DNA of 64,000 nucleotides. Source: VBCG01 sp044226535. Lineage in GTDB: Bacteria > Pseudomonadota > Gammaproteobacteria > Burkholderiales > Casimicrobiaceae. This document shows, piece by piece, positions 52,162 through 61,023 of this stretch; the stretch's first letter is position 1; each line of letters starts with the position of its first letter. Made by a program: the position numbers and the translations under genes. Where the stretch lies: positions 71,703 through 135,702 of the forward strand of contig JBGAGT010000013.1 in the NCBI GenBank assembly GCA_044226535.1. The letters run 5' to 3'. Below the pieces are notes generated by a model. It saw nothing but the letters and a program-made list of their open reading frames with translations. It was not told the DNA's origin and made no database searches.

Positions 52162-52653
52162 ATGCCACAGCTTGTGCGTTACGCCTTGCAGGCTTCGCTC
52201 GCGCTTTTCGCGATGACCGCGGTTCATGCGCGCGCCGGCGACATCTTCAAGTGCGTCGATGCGTCGGGCCGCGTGACCTACCAGGGCGAGCCTTGCGCCA
52301 ACGGCCGCGCCGTCGACATCGCGCCGGGGCAGTTCGACCCCGAGGCGGCGCAGCGCCTGCGCGAGGAGCAGGCGGCGTGGAATGCACGGCAGGACCTGCG
52401 GCGCGAGGCCGCGGCGCGCGAGGCTGCCGCCAATGCCGCCGCCGCCCAGGCCGCCGCGCGCCAGCGCGAGGCCGACGCGCGCCTCGCAGAGCAGCAAGCC
52501 GCCGATGCGTCGAGCTGCTCGACCTGCATCGGCGACGGCTCGTGGATCTGGGCGACGCCGCCATGGATCGGGCCGCTGCCGCCGCGTCCGCAGCCGCCGC
52601 GCCCCCCGCGACCGCCGCCGCAGCCGCCTCCGCGCTTCATCGTCGTGCGCTGA
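52162..52653 (+). CDS. DUF4124 domain exported protein
   Basis: A 163-residue protein with a signal peptide (about residues 1-25), then a DUF4124 domain ('IFKCVDASGRVTYQGEPC'), an alanine/arginine-rich helical stretch that may form a coiled coil (residues 55-115), 'SSCSTC', and a proline-rich C-terminus. DUF4124 occurs in many exported betaproteobacterial proteins without assigned function. Confidence 0.87.
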   Translation: MPQLVRYALQASLALFAMTAVHARAGDIFKCVDASGRVTYQGEPCANGRAVDIAPGQFDPEAAQRLREEQAAWNARQDLRREAAAREAAANAAAAQAAARQREADARLAEQQAADASSCSTCIGDGSWIWATPPWIGPLPPRPQPPRPPRPPPQPPPRFIVVR

Positions 52654-53147
52654 GCGGCGCCGTCATCCCCGCGAAAGCGGGGACCCGTAGTGCCGTTGGC
52701 TCTGTTACGGCGGCATCGGGCAATCGCGTCATCCCCGCGAAAGCGGGGACGCCTGACGCATATCGGCGAAGCGTGCGACGGCCATCGGGGGCCCGGTCCC
52801 CGCTTTCGCGGGGATCGCGATACCCCCGGCTCAGGCCCGAGCCCCCGACGTCCGCCGCGCCGATCTGCATCAGGCGACCACGATTGCGCTCCCGGCGGGT
52901 CGCCCACGGGCAAGGGTATCTGCGGAAGCCGCAAAGCTCGTGGCGTGCGTGTCGCCCGGCGCGTCGGACACCGGGGCTCGGCCCGGAGCCGTGTGTATCG
53001 CGAGGACCGAGCCCCGATGGCCGGCGCACGTCTTGCCGGGCGACATGCACGACGCGAGTTTGCGCGGGTGCCGCAATACCGCTGCCAAAGGCATGGGTCC
53101 CCGCTTTCGCGGGGATGACAGCGTGCGCGGGGATGACGAGGGGGTCG
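52654..53147. other. 0.5-kb gene-free gap packed with palindromic repeats
   Basis: No protein gene is supported. It holds repeat copies with CCCCGCGAAAGCGGGG or its complement at 52661-52686, 52727-52750, 52795-52815 and 53094-53119, a partial copy at 53125-53137, and a long imperfect inverted repeat at about 52909-53088. No transposase or integrase remnant is visible. Confidence 0.8.
52909..53088. repeat. long imperfect inverted repeat
   Basis: The left arm (about 52909-52982) and the reverse complement of the right arm (about 53006-53088) share GGTAT, AAAGCTCG/AAACTCG, GTGTCGCCCGGC/ATGTCGCCCGGC and GGGGCTCGG, with a loop of about 23 bases. The innermost stem GGGGCTCGG/CCGAGCCCC is perfect. 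Flanked by short palindromic repeats. Confidence 0.7.
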
Positions 53148-53897
53148 TCAGCCGCGGCCGACGTAGGGCATCTTGGTCGCCATCACCGTCATGAACTGCA
53201 CGTTCGCCGACAGCGGCAGCGAGGCCATGTAGAGCACCGCGCTCGCCACGTGCGCGACGTCCATCAGCGGCTCGATGGCGATCGTGCCGTTGGCCTGCGG
53301 CACGCCGCTCGCCATCTTCTGCGCCATCTCGGTCGAGGCGTTGCCGATGTCGATCTGCCCCGCGGCGATGTCGAAGGCGCGCCCGTCGAGCGAGATCGAC
53401 TTGGTGAGCCCGGTGATGGCGTGCTTGGTCGCCGTGTACGGCGCCGAGCCCGGCCGGGGCGCGTGCGCCGAGATCGAGCCGTTGTTGATGATCCGGCCCC
53501 CGCGCGGCGACTGTGCCTTCATCGCGCGGAAGGCCGCCTGCGCGCACAGGAACGAGCCCGTCAGGTTGGTGTCGACCACGCGCTGCCACTGCTCGAGCGT
53601 GATGGCGTCGAAGGCGCCGCCCGTGCTGATGCCGGCGTTGTTGAAGAGCACGTCGACCCGGCCGAAGCGCGCCGCGACCTTGTCGAACAGCGTGCGCACG
53701 CTGCCGGCGTTGGCGACGTCGGTGGCGACGGCGAGGCCGTTGCGCCCGTTGGCGCCGGCCTCGGCGAGCGTCGCGTCGAGCGCGTCGGCACGGCGGCCGG
53801 CGAGCGCGACGCCGTAACCCGCGCCCAGCATCGCCAGCGCGACGGCCTTGCCGATCCCGCTGCCTGCGCCGGTGACGACTGCGATGGGCATGCTCAT
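53148..53897 (-). CDS. short-chain dehydrogenase/reductase
   Basis: A 249-residue classical SDR. The NAD(P) motif is 'TGAGSGIG' (about residues 9-16), 'NNAGIS' follows, and the catalytic Ser, Tyr and Lys are in 'GSISAHAPRPGSAPYTATKH'. It oxidises or reduces an unknown alcohol or ketone. GAGGAAAG precedes the ATG at 53897. Transcribed in the same direction as the permease gene upstream, 59 bases apart. Confidence 0.92.
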   Translation of the reverse strand: MSMPIAVVTGAGSGIGKAVALAMLGAGYGVALAGRRADALDATLAEAGANGRNGLAVATDVANAGSVRTLFDKVAARFGRVDVLFNNAGISTGGAFDAITLEQWQRVVDTNLTGSFLCAQAAFRAMKAQSPRGGRIINNGSISAHAPRPGSAPYTATKHAITGLTKSISLDGRAFDIAAGQIDIGNASTEMAQKMASGVPQANGTIAIEPLMDVAHVASAVLYMASLPLSANVQFMTVMATKMPYVGRG

Positions 53898-53956
53898 GAC
53901 TTTCCTCCTCGCCGCCGCAGCGGAATGGGTGTGTATGGCGGCCGGGGGCCGGGAAG

Positions 53957-55255
53957 CTAGGCGCGCTCGCGCGCGCCCGGCGCGAGCAGCGCGTGCAGCA
54001 GGATCGCGCCGAAGGTCGCGGTGCCGATGCCGCCCAGCGTGAAGTTGCCGAGTTTCAGGGTGAAGTCGCCGGCACCCAGCACCAGCGTCACCGCGGCGAC
54101 GACGAGGTTGCGGTTGTCGGCGAAGTCGACCTGGTTCTGCACCCAGATGCGCGCGCCGGCCACCGCGATCAGGCCGAACACCACGATGGACACGCCGGCG
54201 AGCACGGGGCCGGGGATGGTGCCGACCAGCGCGCCGAACTTGGGCGAGAAGCCGAGCAGCAGCGCGATCAGCGCGGCGAGGACGAACAGCAGCGTCGAGA
54301 ACACGCGCGTCACCGCCATCACGCCGATGTTCTCGGCATAGGTCGTGACGCCGGTGCCGCCCACCATGCCCGAGGCCATGGTGGCGAGGCCGTCGCCGAG
54401 GAACGCGCGCCCGAGGAAGCCGTCGAGGTTGCGGCCCGTCATCGCCGCCACGGCCTTGACGTGCCCGAGGTTCTCGGCGACCAGGATCACCGCCACCGGC
54501 GCGATCAGCGCGATGGCGTCGGCGCGGAACACCGGGGTGGTGAAGGAGGGTGCGCCGAACCACGCGGCGGCGGCCACGCGCGCGAAGTCGACCTGCTGGC
54601 CGAGGCCGAAGCCGTTGGTCGCCACCACGTACAGGAAGTAGGCGGCGACGAGCCCGAGCAGGATGGGGAGCCTCTGCACGCCGCCGCGCCCGTACACCGC
54701 GATCGTGCCGACACAGAGCACCGTCACGAGCGCCATGACTGCGTCGAAGGTCGAGCCGCCGACGCTCTTCACGGCGATCGGCGCGAGGTTGAGGCCGATG
54801 ACGGCGACCACGGCGCCGGTGACCACCGGCGGCATCAGCCGCTCCACCCAGCCCACGCCCCCGGCCATGACACCGAGCCCGACGAGCGCGTACACGAGCC
54901 CGCAGGCGACGATACCGCCGAGCGCGACGGCAATGTTGGCGTTGGCGCCCTGGCCGGCGTAGCCGGTCGCGGCGATCACCACGCCGATGAAGGCGAAGCT
55001 CGACCCGAGGTAGCTCGGCACGCGTCCGCCGGTGACGGTGAAGAACAGCAGCGTGCCGACGCCCGACATCAGGATCGCCACGTTGGGGTCGAAGCCCATC
55101 AAGAGCGGCGCCAGCACCGTCGCGCCGAACATCGCGACGACGTGCTGCGCGCCCAGCGCGACCATCGACGGCCAGGCAAGGCGCTCGTCGGGCGCGACGA
55201 GGTCGGCGCCGCCCGACAGCTGCGCGCGCTCGGTCCACTGCGGAAAATACGCCAT
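53957..55255 (-). CDS. uraA: uracil-xanthine permease (NCS2 family)
   Basis: A 432-residue nucleobase transporter with about 14 membrane segments. 'LGAQHVVAMFGATVLAPLLMG' at the start, 'AFIGVVIAATGY' in helix 3, and 'VAENLGHVKAVAAMTGRNLD' in helix 8, with the substrate-site Glu, match UraA/PyrP-type symporters, and uracil is the likeliest substrate. The ATG at 55255 ('MAYFPQW') has GGGGGAAGGA upstream. The specificity call is from overall resemblance. Confidence 0.87.
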   Translation of the reverse strand: MAYFPQWTERAQLSGGADLVAPDERLAWPSMVALGAQHVVAMFGATVLAPLLMGFDPNVAILMSGVGTLLFFTVTGGRVPSYLGSSFAFIGVVIAATGYAGQGANANIAVALGGIVACGLVYALVGLGVMAGGVGWVERLMPPVVTGAVVAVIGLNLAPIAVKSVGGSTFDAVMALVTVLCVGTIAVYGRGGVQRLPILLGLVAAYFLYVVATNGFGLGQQVDFARVAAAAWFGAPSFTTPVFRADAIALIAPVAVILVAENLGHVKAVAAMTGRNLDGFLGRAFLGDGLATMASGMVGGTGVTTYAENIGVMAVTRVFSTLLFVLAALIALLLGFSPKFGALVGTIPGPVLAGVSIVVFGLIAVAGARIWVQNQVDFADNRNLVVAAVTLVLGAGDFTLKLGNFTLGGIGTATFGAILLHALLAPGARERA

Positions 55256-55374
55256 CGGTCCTTCCCCCTCGAGGATCACGGCACGCGGGCCGCGCCGTCC
55301 GGCACGGGCCGCGGCTTGCGCCGCTGCTGGCGGGCGCGGCCCCGGGCTACGGGGCGCGGCGCCCGCGCGGCGTT

Positions 55375-55782
55375 CTAGTTCACCGGCAGGCTGATGACGT
55401 CGCTGTCGCGCTTGACGAAGCGTTCCCCGGACTGCGGCATCGCCGTGTCGCGCCGGCCCGCCAGGCGGTAGGGCTTGATGGCCGAGACGATCTCGTCGAC
55501 GCTCGCCTCGCCCTTGGCGCTGCCTTGCACGCTGCGCTCGGGGCAGGCCTGCGACTCGAAGACCTCGATGAACTCGCCGCGCCGCTTCATGGCGTCACGC
55601 GACGCGGCACCGGCGGCGCTCATGTCCACCGGAGGGCTCACGCCCTGGTAGATCACGGAATCGCTGTGATCGAGCACCACGTAGCAGGTGGCGGCCGAGG
55701 TGAGCGGCGATGCGAACACGGCGAGCAGGGCCAGCGGGCCCAACACGGTGCGCCGCGACCGGCGCTTGGCGGGAAGGTGCAT
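55375..55782 (-). CDS. exported protein of unknown function
   Basis: A 135-residue protein with a signal peptide ('RRTVLGPLALLAVFASPLTSA'). The mature part starts 'ATCYVVLDHSDSVIYQGVSP', with one further cysteine in 'SQACPERS'; the two probably pair. I do not recognise a named domain, though short exported proteins with this 'YVVLDxSxxVxYxxxxPPVD' opening are common in betaproteobacteria. GGAG lies 6 bases before the ATG at 55782. Confidence 0.78.
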   Translation of the reverse strand: MHLPAKRRSRRTVLGPLALLAVFASPLTSAATCYVVLDHSDSVIYQGVSPPVDMSAAGAASRDAMKRRGEFIEVFESQACPERSVQGSAKGEASVDEIVSAIKPYRLAGRRDTAMPQSGERFVKRDSDVISLPVN

Positions 55783-56069
55783 GGACACTCCGAAGGTGAA
55801 TGGGGATGGCGATGGCGCCTGACGGTTGATTATGGTCGGAACGGGGCCGGTCGCGCAACGCGCCACCGGACGGGTGGCGCGATTCCTGCATCCAGCCGGT
55901 TGCCGGGGCACGGGCCGGGCGGTGCTTGATGTCGCCACGGTCTTCCGCACCCGGTCGAGCGCCCGAAGGGGCTCGCGCAGGCGCAATGACGATGTCATAA
56001 TGCGCCCTGGACGCCCGCGCATTGCGCGGCGCCGCTGCGCGAACCCGATGGGGCAGGGAACTGACGCGA

Positions 56070-56939
56070 ATGGGCACGATCGAGATGGCGGGCAATCCGG
56101 CGTTTGGCGGTGCGATGGCACGCTGCGAGTTCTGTGGCACCAACGTGCTGCCGGGCGTCAAGCTGTGCAGCGAGTGCCGCTCGGCGCTCAAGCGCGCGCG
56201 CAACGAGCCGGCTTCGGTGCTGCAGCCGCTGGTCAAGCGCGCGGCCGATACCCTGGAGCGGCGCGACCGACGCCGCGCGCAGCGCCGCGAGGCGCGCGCT
56301 GCCGAGGCGCGCGCCGCCGGCCTCGTGCCGCCACCGGTGGAAAAGTCGCGCCTCGCACCCTGGTTCATCGGTGCGCTGCTCGTGGCGGTCGCCGTGGTGG
56401 CCGCGTCCATGTGGGCGTTCCACGGCCGCGAAGGCGAAGCCGTCCCCCTTTCGACGCCGGTCGCGACCGACGCAGTGGCACCGCCTGCCGCCTCGCCGTC
56501 CGCCGCCAGCACGGCCGCGCCGGCCCCCGATGCGGCCACCGCGGCCAGCGCGGCCATGTCCCCCGCGGCGACACCGGCGGCCGCATCGGCGGCGACACCG
56601 GCCGAGCCCGCGGGCACAGTGCCCCCGGCGCACCCTGCCGGGGCGCATGCCGCGCCCAAGGCCCGCCGCACGCTGCGCATCGAGCTTCCCAAGCCCGAGG
56701 CCGCGCCGCAGCGCATCGCCGCGCCCGCGCCCATGGCACCGCTCGCCGCCGCCCCCAGGGTGCCCGTCGTGGCCGCGCCGCCCGACCGGCGCAGCCTGCT
56801 GCGCGATGCGTTCGCCCGGTGCCCGCAGGACGAGATCGTGGCGCGCGCGGTGTGCGAGCAGCGTGCGCGCATCGAATACTGCGACGGGCTGTGGGGCAGC
56901 GTTCCGCAGTGCCCGGCGCAGCGCGACTACGGCGGCTGA
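56070..56939 (+). CDS. zinc-ribbon, single-pass membrane protein with four-cysteine C-terminal module (paralogue 2)
   Basis: A 289-residue protein (from ATG 56070) built like the one at 48838: a zinc ribbon (Cys19, Cys22, Cys33, Cys36), a strongly basic helical stretch (residues 55-84), a transmembrane helix (98-117), a long Ala/Pro linker and a C-terminal module with Cys251, Cys262, Cys271 and Cys281. 'VCEQ', 'YCDG' and 'VPQC' are shared with the paralogue at the same spacing. ATG 56115, right before the ribbon, is an equally plausible start. Function unknown. Confidence 0.8.
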   Translation: MGTIEMAGNPAFGGAMARCEFCGTNVLPGVKLCSECRSALKRARNEPASVLQPLVKRAADTLERRDRRRAQRREARAAEARAAGLVPPPVEKSRLAPWFIGALLVAVAVVAASMWAFHGREGEAVPLSTPVATDAVAPPAASPSAASTAAPAPDAATAASAAMSPAATPAAASAATPAEPAGTVPPAHPAGAHAAPKARRTLRIELPKPEAAPQRIAAPAPMAPLAAAPRVPVVAAPPDRRSLLRDAFARCPQDEIVARAVCEQRARIEYCDGLWGSVPQCPAQRDYGG

Positions 56940-56960
56940 ATCCCCGGGCGCCGGGTCGCC

Positions 56961-58220
56961 CTAGGCCGGCCGCGCGTCGGCGTCCTCGCGCTCCTTCACC
57001 ACCAGCCGGTCGATGCGCGCCAGCGCGGGGAAGAGCCGGATCCACAGCGCCACCACGGCGAGGGTTCCCACGCCGCCGACCAGCACCGCGGGCACCGCGC
57101 CCCACCACGCCGCGGTGACGCCCGACTCGAACTCGCCGAGCTGGTTGGATGCGCCGATGAAGATCGCGTTGACCGCCGACACCCGGCCGCGCATGGCGTC
57201 GGGCGTGTCGAGCTGCACCAGCGACTGGCGGACCACCACGCTCACCATGTCCGATGCGCCGAGCACGACCAGCGCGGCCAGCGACAGCCACATGAGCTGC
57301 GACAGCCCGAAGGTGATGGTCGCGAGGCCGAACACCGCGACCGCGGCGAACATGCGCCGGCCGGCATTGCGCTGGATGGGGTGGTGCGCGAGCCACAGCG
57401 CCGTGGTCAGCGCGCCCACCGCGGGTGCCGAGCGCAAGAGGCCCAGCCCCCAGGCGCCCGTGTGCAGGATGTCGCGCGCGAACACCGGCAGCAGCGCCGT
57501 GGCGCCCCCCAGCAGCACGGCGAAGAGGTCGAGCGAGATCGCGCCGAGCAGCGCGGGCTTTCGGCGGATGAAGTGGATGCCGGCGAAGATCGAGCGCGAG
57601 TTCGCGCCGACGTGGCCTTCGGGCGCGCGCACCGGCGTGAGCCAGCCGAGCAGGATGCTCGCGACCACGAACATGGTGGCGCAGGTCGCGTAGACCGCGG
57701 TGGGGCCGGCGACGTAGAGGAAGCCGCCGAGCGCGGGGCCGATGACGATGCCGGTCTGGCCCGCGGTGGACGACAGCGCCACCGCGCGCGGCAGCTTGCG
57801 CGTGGGCACGGTGAAGGGCAGCAGCGCCTGCAGCGTGGGGAACTCGAAGGCGCGCGCGGCGCCGATCACGATCACCAGCGCGTAGAGCATCGACTCGTGC
57901 ACGGTACCGGTGAGCGTCGCCGCGGCGATGACGACGATCGCGCCCGCCTCGATCCACTGGCAGCAGCGGATGATCTTGCGGCGCTCGAAGCGGTCGGCGA
58001 CGTGCCCCACCAGGAGCATCAGCAGCACCGAGGGCGCGAACTGCGCCAGCCCGACGAAGCCCAGCGCCAGCGCGCTGCCGGTGAGCGCGTACATCTGCCA
58101 GCCGATCGCCACCGACAGCATCTGGTAGGCGAACACCGAAGCCAGCCGGCCGCACCAGAAGCGGATGAAGGTGCGCTCGTCGAGGATCGAGTCGCCGCCG
58201 GCGCGCGGGCGCCTGCTCAC
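56961..58220 (-). CDS. major facilitator superfamily transporter (EntS/DHA3-like)
   Basis: A 419-residue MFS protein with about 12 helices. The loop 2-3 motif reads 'GHVADRFERRKIIRCCQ', and 'TGIVIGPALGGFLY' and 'DTPDAMRGRVSAVNAIFIGA' are typical of the EntS/DHA3 branch, which exports siderophores or drugs. Substrate unknown. GTG at 58220 overlaps the stop of the 2-hydroxyacid dehydrogenase gene as GTGA, indicating translational coupling. Confidence 0.87.
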   Translation of the reverse strand: MSRRPRAGGDSILDERTFIRFWCGRLASVFAYQMLSVAIGWQMYALTGSALALGFVGLAQFAPSVLLMLLVGHVADRFERRKIIRCCQWIEAGAIVVIAAATLTGTVHESMLYALVIVIGAARAFEFPTLQALLPFTVPTRKLPRAVALSSTAGQTGIVIGPALGGFLYVAGPTAVYATCATMFVVASILLGWLTPVRAPEGHVGANSRSIFAGIHFIRRKPALLGAISLDLFAVLLGGATALLPVFARDILHTGAWGLGLLRSAPAVGALTTALWLAHHPIQRNAGRRMFAAVAVFGLATITFGLSQLMWLSLAALVVLGASDMVSVVVRQSLVQLDTPDAMRGRVSAVNAIFIGASNQLGEFESGVTAAWWGAVPAVLVGGVGTLAVVALWIRLFPALARIDRLVVKEREDADARPA

Positions 58221-59230
58221 GCCGGCCCTCGTCGCGTCGCGCGCGCGGCCGAGCCCGGCACGGGATTGGGAAGCGGGCGCCCGGCGAAATGCGCGTCGAG
58301 GTTCTGCAGCGTCATCGAGGCCATCGCCCTGCGCGCGTCGCGCGTCTGCCCGCCGATGTGCGGCAGCGGGAACACGTTGGGAAGGTCGAGCAGCGCGCGC
58401 GGGACCCGCGGCTCGTCGGCGTAGACGTCGAGCCCCGCGCCGGCGATCCTGCCCTCGCGCAGCGCGAGGACCAGCGCCTCCTCGTCGACGACGCTGCCGC
58501 GCGCGATGTTGACGAGGTGGCCGCGCGGTCCGAGTGCCTCGAGCACCGCCCGGTCGACGCTGTGGCGCGTCGCCTCGCTGGCGCGCACCGCGATCACCAG
58601 CGTGTCGCACCAGGCGGCGAGCCCGGTGAGCGTGTCGAAGTACGTCCACGCGACGTCGGCCGCCGGTCGCCGGTTGAAGTAGCCGATCGCCATGTCGAAG
58701 GCCGCCGCGCGCGTCGCCACCCGCCGGCCGATCTCGCCGAGGCCGTAGACGCCGAGGCGCTGCCCCGCGAGCCCTTCGGCGGCGGCGGTGCGCGCGGCCG
58801 CGTTGCCGCGCCATTCGCCGGCGCGCAGCCGGTCGGATTCGGCGCGGAAGTTGCGCATGCTGGCGATGACGAGCCCCATGGCGATTTCGGCGACGCTCGC
58901 GGCGTTGGCGGCGGGGCTGTGGGTTACGGCGATGCCGCGCGCGGCGGCTGCGGCGACGTCGACGCCCTCGTAGCCGCTGCCGAGGCAGGCCACCAGCCCG
59001 AGCGCCGGCAGCGCGTCCATGACGGCCGCGTCGATCGGCAGCAGGCCGATGGTGACCACGGCGCCGACGCGCTCGCGCACCGGCGCGGCGAGCGCGGCCG
59101 CCGAGGCGGCGAGCGGCGCCGCCAGCGGGCCCACGGTCTGGAAGCGCCCCGCCAGCGCCTCGCGCAGCTCCTCGATGGGCGCGCTCGCCAGCGCGACCAC
59201 GGGCGCCGCGGTAGGGGGCTGCGCCGTCAT
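58217..59230 (-). CDS. D-isomer-specific 2-hydroxyacid dehydrogenase
   Basis: A 337-residue NAD(P)-dependent dehydrogenase. The cofactor motif is 'GLGEIGRRVA' (near residue 162). Catalytic residues are Arg in 'NIARGSVVDEEAL', Glu in 'DVYADEP' and His in 'PLPHIGGQT'. The closest look is to hydroxypyruvate/glyoxylate reductases. It is overlapped by ATGA with DUF2652 upstream and GTGA with the MFS gene downstream, so the three form one tight operon. Confidence 0.92.
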   Translation of the reverse strand: MTAQPPTAAPVVALASAPIEELREALAGRFQTVGPLAAPLAASAAALAAPVRERVGAVVTIGLLPIDAAVMDALPALGLVACLGSGYEGVDVAAAAARGIAVTHSPAANAASVAEIAMGLVIASMRNFRAESDRLRAGEWRGNAAARTAAAEGLAGQRLGVYGLGEIGRRVATRAAAFDMAIGYFNRRPAADVAWTYFDTLTGLAAWCDTLVIAVRASEATRHSVDRAVLEALGPRGHLVNIARGSVVDEEALVLALREGRIAGAGLDVYADEPRVPRALLDLPNVFPLPHIGGQTRDARRAMASMTLQNLDAHFAGRPLPNPVPGSAARATRRGPA

Positions 59231-59949
59231 GCGTCGCGCGAGGTGTCGACGTTGCGGAAGTCGGCGCAGGCGCGCTTGCCGCGGATGAGGTAGGGAAGCG
59301 TTTGCCAGGCCAGCGAGAGCTGGCGCGCGAAGCGGCGCGGCAGCGCCTTCACCGGATCGGGCGCGTCGGACGGCGTGGAGGTGAGCGCGAGGTAGTGCGT
59401 CTGCAGCATGCCGAAGCCGTCGACCTCCATCGCCAGCGGCAGCGCGCCGCGGCGGCGCGCCTCGTCGACCACCGCCAGCGCTTCCGGCGTGAGCAGCAGG
59501 TACTCGTCGATCGGCACGCTGTTCTTCAGGAGCCGGTGGACGAGGATCACGTCGAGGCCCGCGAGCTCGGCGCGGCTGGCGATGCGTTGCGTCGCAGCCT
59601 CGCCGGCGTGCGCGACCACCTTGATGCGCAGCTCGCCCGCCTGCCTGCAGCCGTCGCAGGGACAGAGCGCGTTCTGCGCGAGGTCGGCGCGTCTGCGGTG
59701 GAAAGCGGCGTGCATGCGCTCGGCGAGCGCGGCGAGCGACTGCGGCTCGCGCGCCAGCGGCGCATGGAAGAAGGCTGCGTCGCCCTCGAGCTTGGCGAGC
59801 GCCAGCCGCGGACGGACGGCGTCGATGACCGCTTCGAGCAGCTTGCCGACGACGTGCTGCGCATGCACGATGCTGACCGCATGCAGCCGCAGGAAGCGCG
59901 TGTAGCCGCCGATGTCGGCGATGACGAGGAGGGTGGAGGGTTGGGGCAT
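59227..59949 (-). CDS. DUF2652 protein with cyclase-like motifs
   Basis: A 240-residue protein. The N-terminal 'VIADIGGYTRFL' and the following 'KLEGDAAFFHA' resemble the two metal-binding aspartate motifs of class III nucleotide cyclases, and 'AGLDVILVHRLLKN' resembles their later helix. DUF2652 has no proven activity. A cysteine pair 'CPCDGC' sits in the middle. The frame stays open upstream with a short hydrophobic, Arg-rich stretch (TTG 60030), so an N-terminal membrane anchor is possible. First gene of the operon with the dehydrogenase and MFS genes. Confidence 0.82.
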   Translation of the reverse strand: MPQPSTLLVIADIGGYTRFLRLHAVSIVHAQHVVGKLLEAVIDAVRPRLALAKLEGDAAFFHAPLAREPQSLAALAERMHAAFHRRRADLAQNALCPCDGCRQAGELRIKVVAHAGEAATQRIASRAELAGLDVILVHRLLKNSVPIDEYLLLTPEALAVVDEARRRGALPLAMEVDGFGMLQTHYLALTSTPSDAPDPVKALPRRFARQLSLAWQTLPYLIRGKRACADFRNVDTSRDA

Positions 59950-60101
59950 CGTCCGCGGTCGCGCGCCTTGCGGCTCCCGCGGCCGCCAGTATCCGGCGCG
60001 GCGCGCCCTTTCGTAAAGCCGCCACGCCAACGCCGCCGCGCCGACGCAGGCGCAGCCCGCGAAATCGGCATCCGTCCGACAGCGGCGAGCGGCGCACCCT
60101 G

Positions 60102-60107
60102 CACAAT
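60102..60107 (+). promoter_or_regulatory. putative -10 element directly before the YihY gene
   Basis: TGCACAAT contains CACAAT, ending 6 bases before the ATG at 60114. The GGGG touching the ATG is too close to serve as a Shine-Dalgarno, so a leaderless transcript is possible. Confidence 0.35.
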
Positions 60108-60113
60108 GCGGGG

Positions 60114-61007
60114 ATGACCCTGAGCCCCAGCCCCGACCGGCTGCGCGTCGCCGCCGTGCTGCGCGCGCCCGGCGCCTTCGCGCTCGCCGTCCTGCGCGGC
60201 TTCCGCGAAAGCCGGGGGCTGCTGCTCGCCGGCGCAGTGGCGTACTACACGCTGCTGTCGCTGGTGCCGCTGATGATCGTGGCGATGATCGCGCTGTCGC
60301 ACTGGATCGCGCCCGAGCGCCTGCTGGCCTCGCTGGCGGGCTACCTCGAGTTCGTGGTGCCCGGGCAGTCGATCGCCATGATCGGCGAGCTGCGCGCCTT
60401 CCTCGAGCACCGCGAGGTCATCGGCCCCTTCCTGCTGCTGACCATGCTGTTCTTCAGCTCGCTGGCTTTCGGTGTGCTGGAGAGCTCGATGGCGATGATC
60501 TTCAGGCACCGCGCCGCGCGCATCAGCCGGCACTTCGTCGTCTCGCTGCTGCTGCCCTACCTGTTCGTGCTGCTGCTGACGCTGGGCTGGCTGGTCGTCA
60601 CGGTGGTCGCCGGCCGCCTCGCCGTGCTGGCGGGCCACGAGGTGTCCGTGCTCGGCAACGCGCGGCCGCTCGAGGGCGTCGCGACCTCGCTGCTCTACCT
60701 GATCGGCGTGGCTGGCGAGATGCTGCTGATCGCCGCGATCTACCTCGTGATGCCCGCGGGGCGGATGTCGTGGCGCCATGCGCTCGCTGGGGGGATCGTC
60801 GCGGGGCTGCTGTGGGAAGGCACGCGGCGCGTGCTGGTGTGGTACTACGCGACGCTGTCGCAGATCCAGGTCGTGTACGGATCGCTCACCACGGCGATCG
60901 CCACGCTGCTGTCGGTGGAGATCGCGGCGATCGTGCTGCTCTTCGGCGCGCAGGTGATCGCCGAGTTCGAGAGGCTCCCCGTCGCAGCCGACGGGCGGGC
61001 GCCATGA
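60114..61007 (+). CDS. YihY/BrkB family inner-membrane protein
   Basis: A 297-residue protein with about six helices. 'AGAVAYYTLLSLVPLMIVAM' in the first helix and 'SWRHALAGGIVAGLLWEGTR...YATLSQIQVVYGSL' near the end are standard family motifs. Once annotated as ribonuclease BN, the family has no proven enzymatic role; transport is suspected. The next gene starts 16 bases downstream. Confidence 0.92.
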   Translation: MTLSPSPDRLRVAAVLRAPGAFALAVLRGFRESRGLLLAGAVAYYTLLSLVPLMIVAMIALSHWIAPERLLASLAGYLEFVVPGQSIAMIGELRAFLEHREVIGPFLLLTMLFFSSLAFGVLESSMAMIFRHRAARISRHFVVSLLLPYLFVLLLTLGWLVVTVVAGRLAVLAGHEVSVLGNARPLEGVATSLLYLIGVAGEMLLIAAIYLVMPAGRMSWRHALAGGIVAGLLWEGTRRVLVWYYATLSQIQVVYGSLTTAIATLLSVEIAAIVLLFGAQVIAEFERLPVAADGRAP

Positions 61008-61023
61008 CGAGGAGGAAGACGAC

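Noticed and set aside
52654..53147. Insertion sequence or integron remnant
   Set aside because: No transposase or integrase fragments, no terminal inverted repeats with target duplication that I can see; only repeats.
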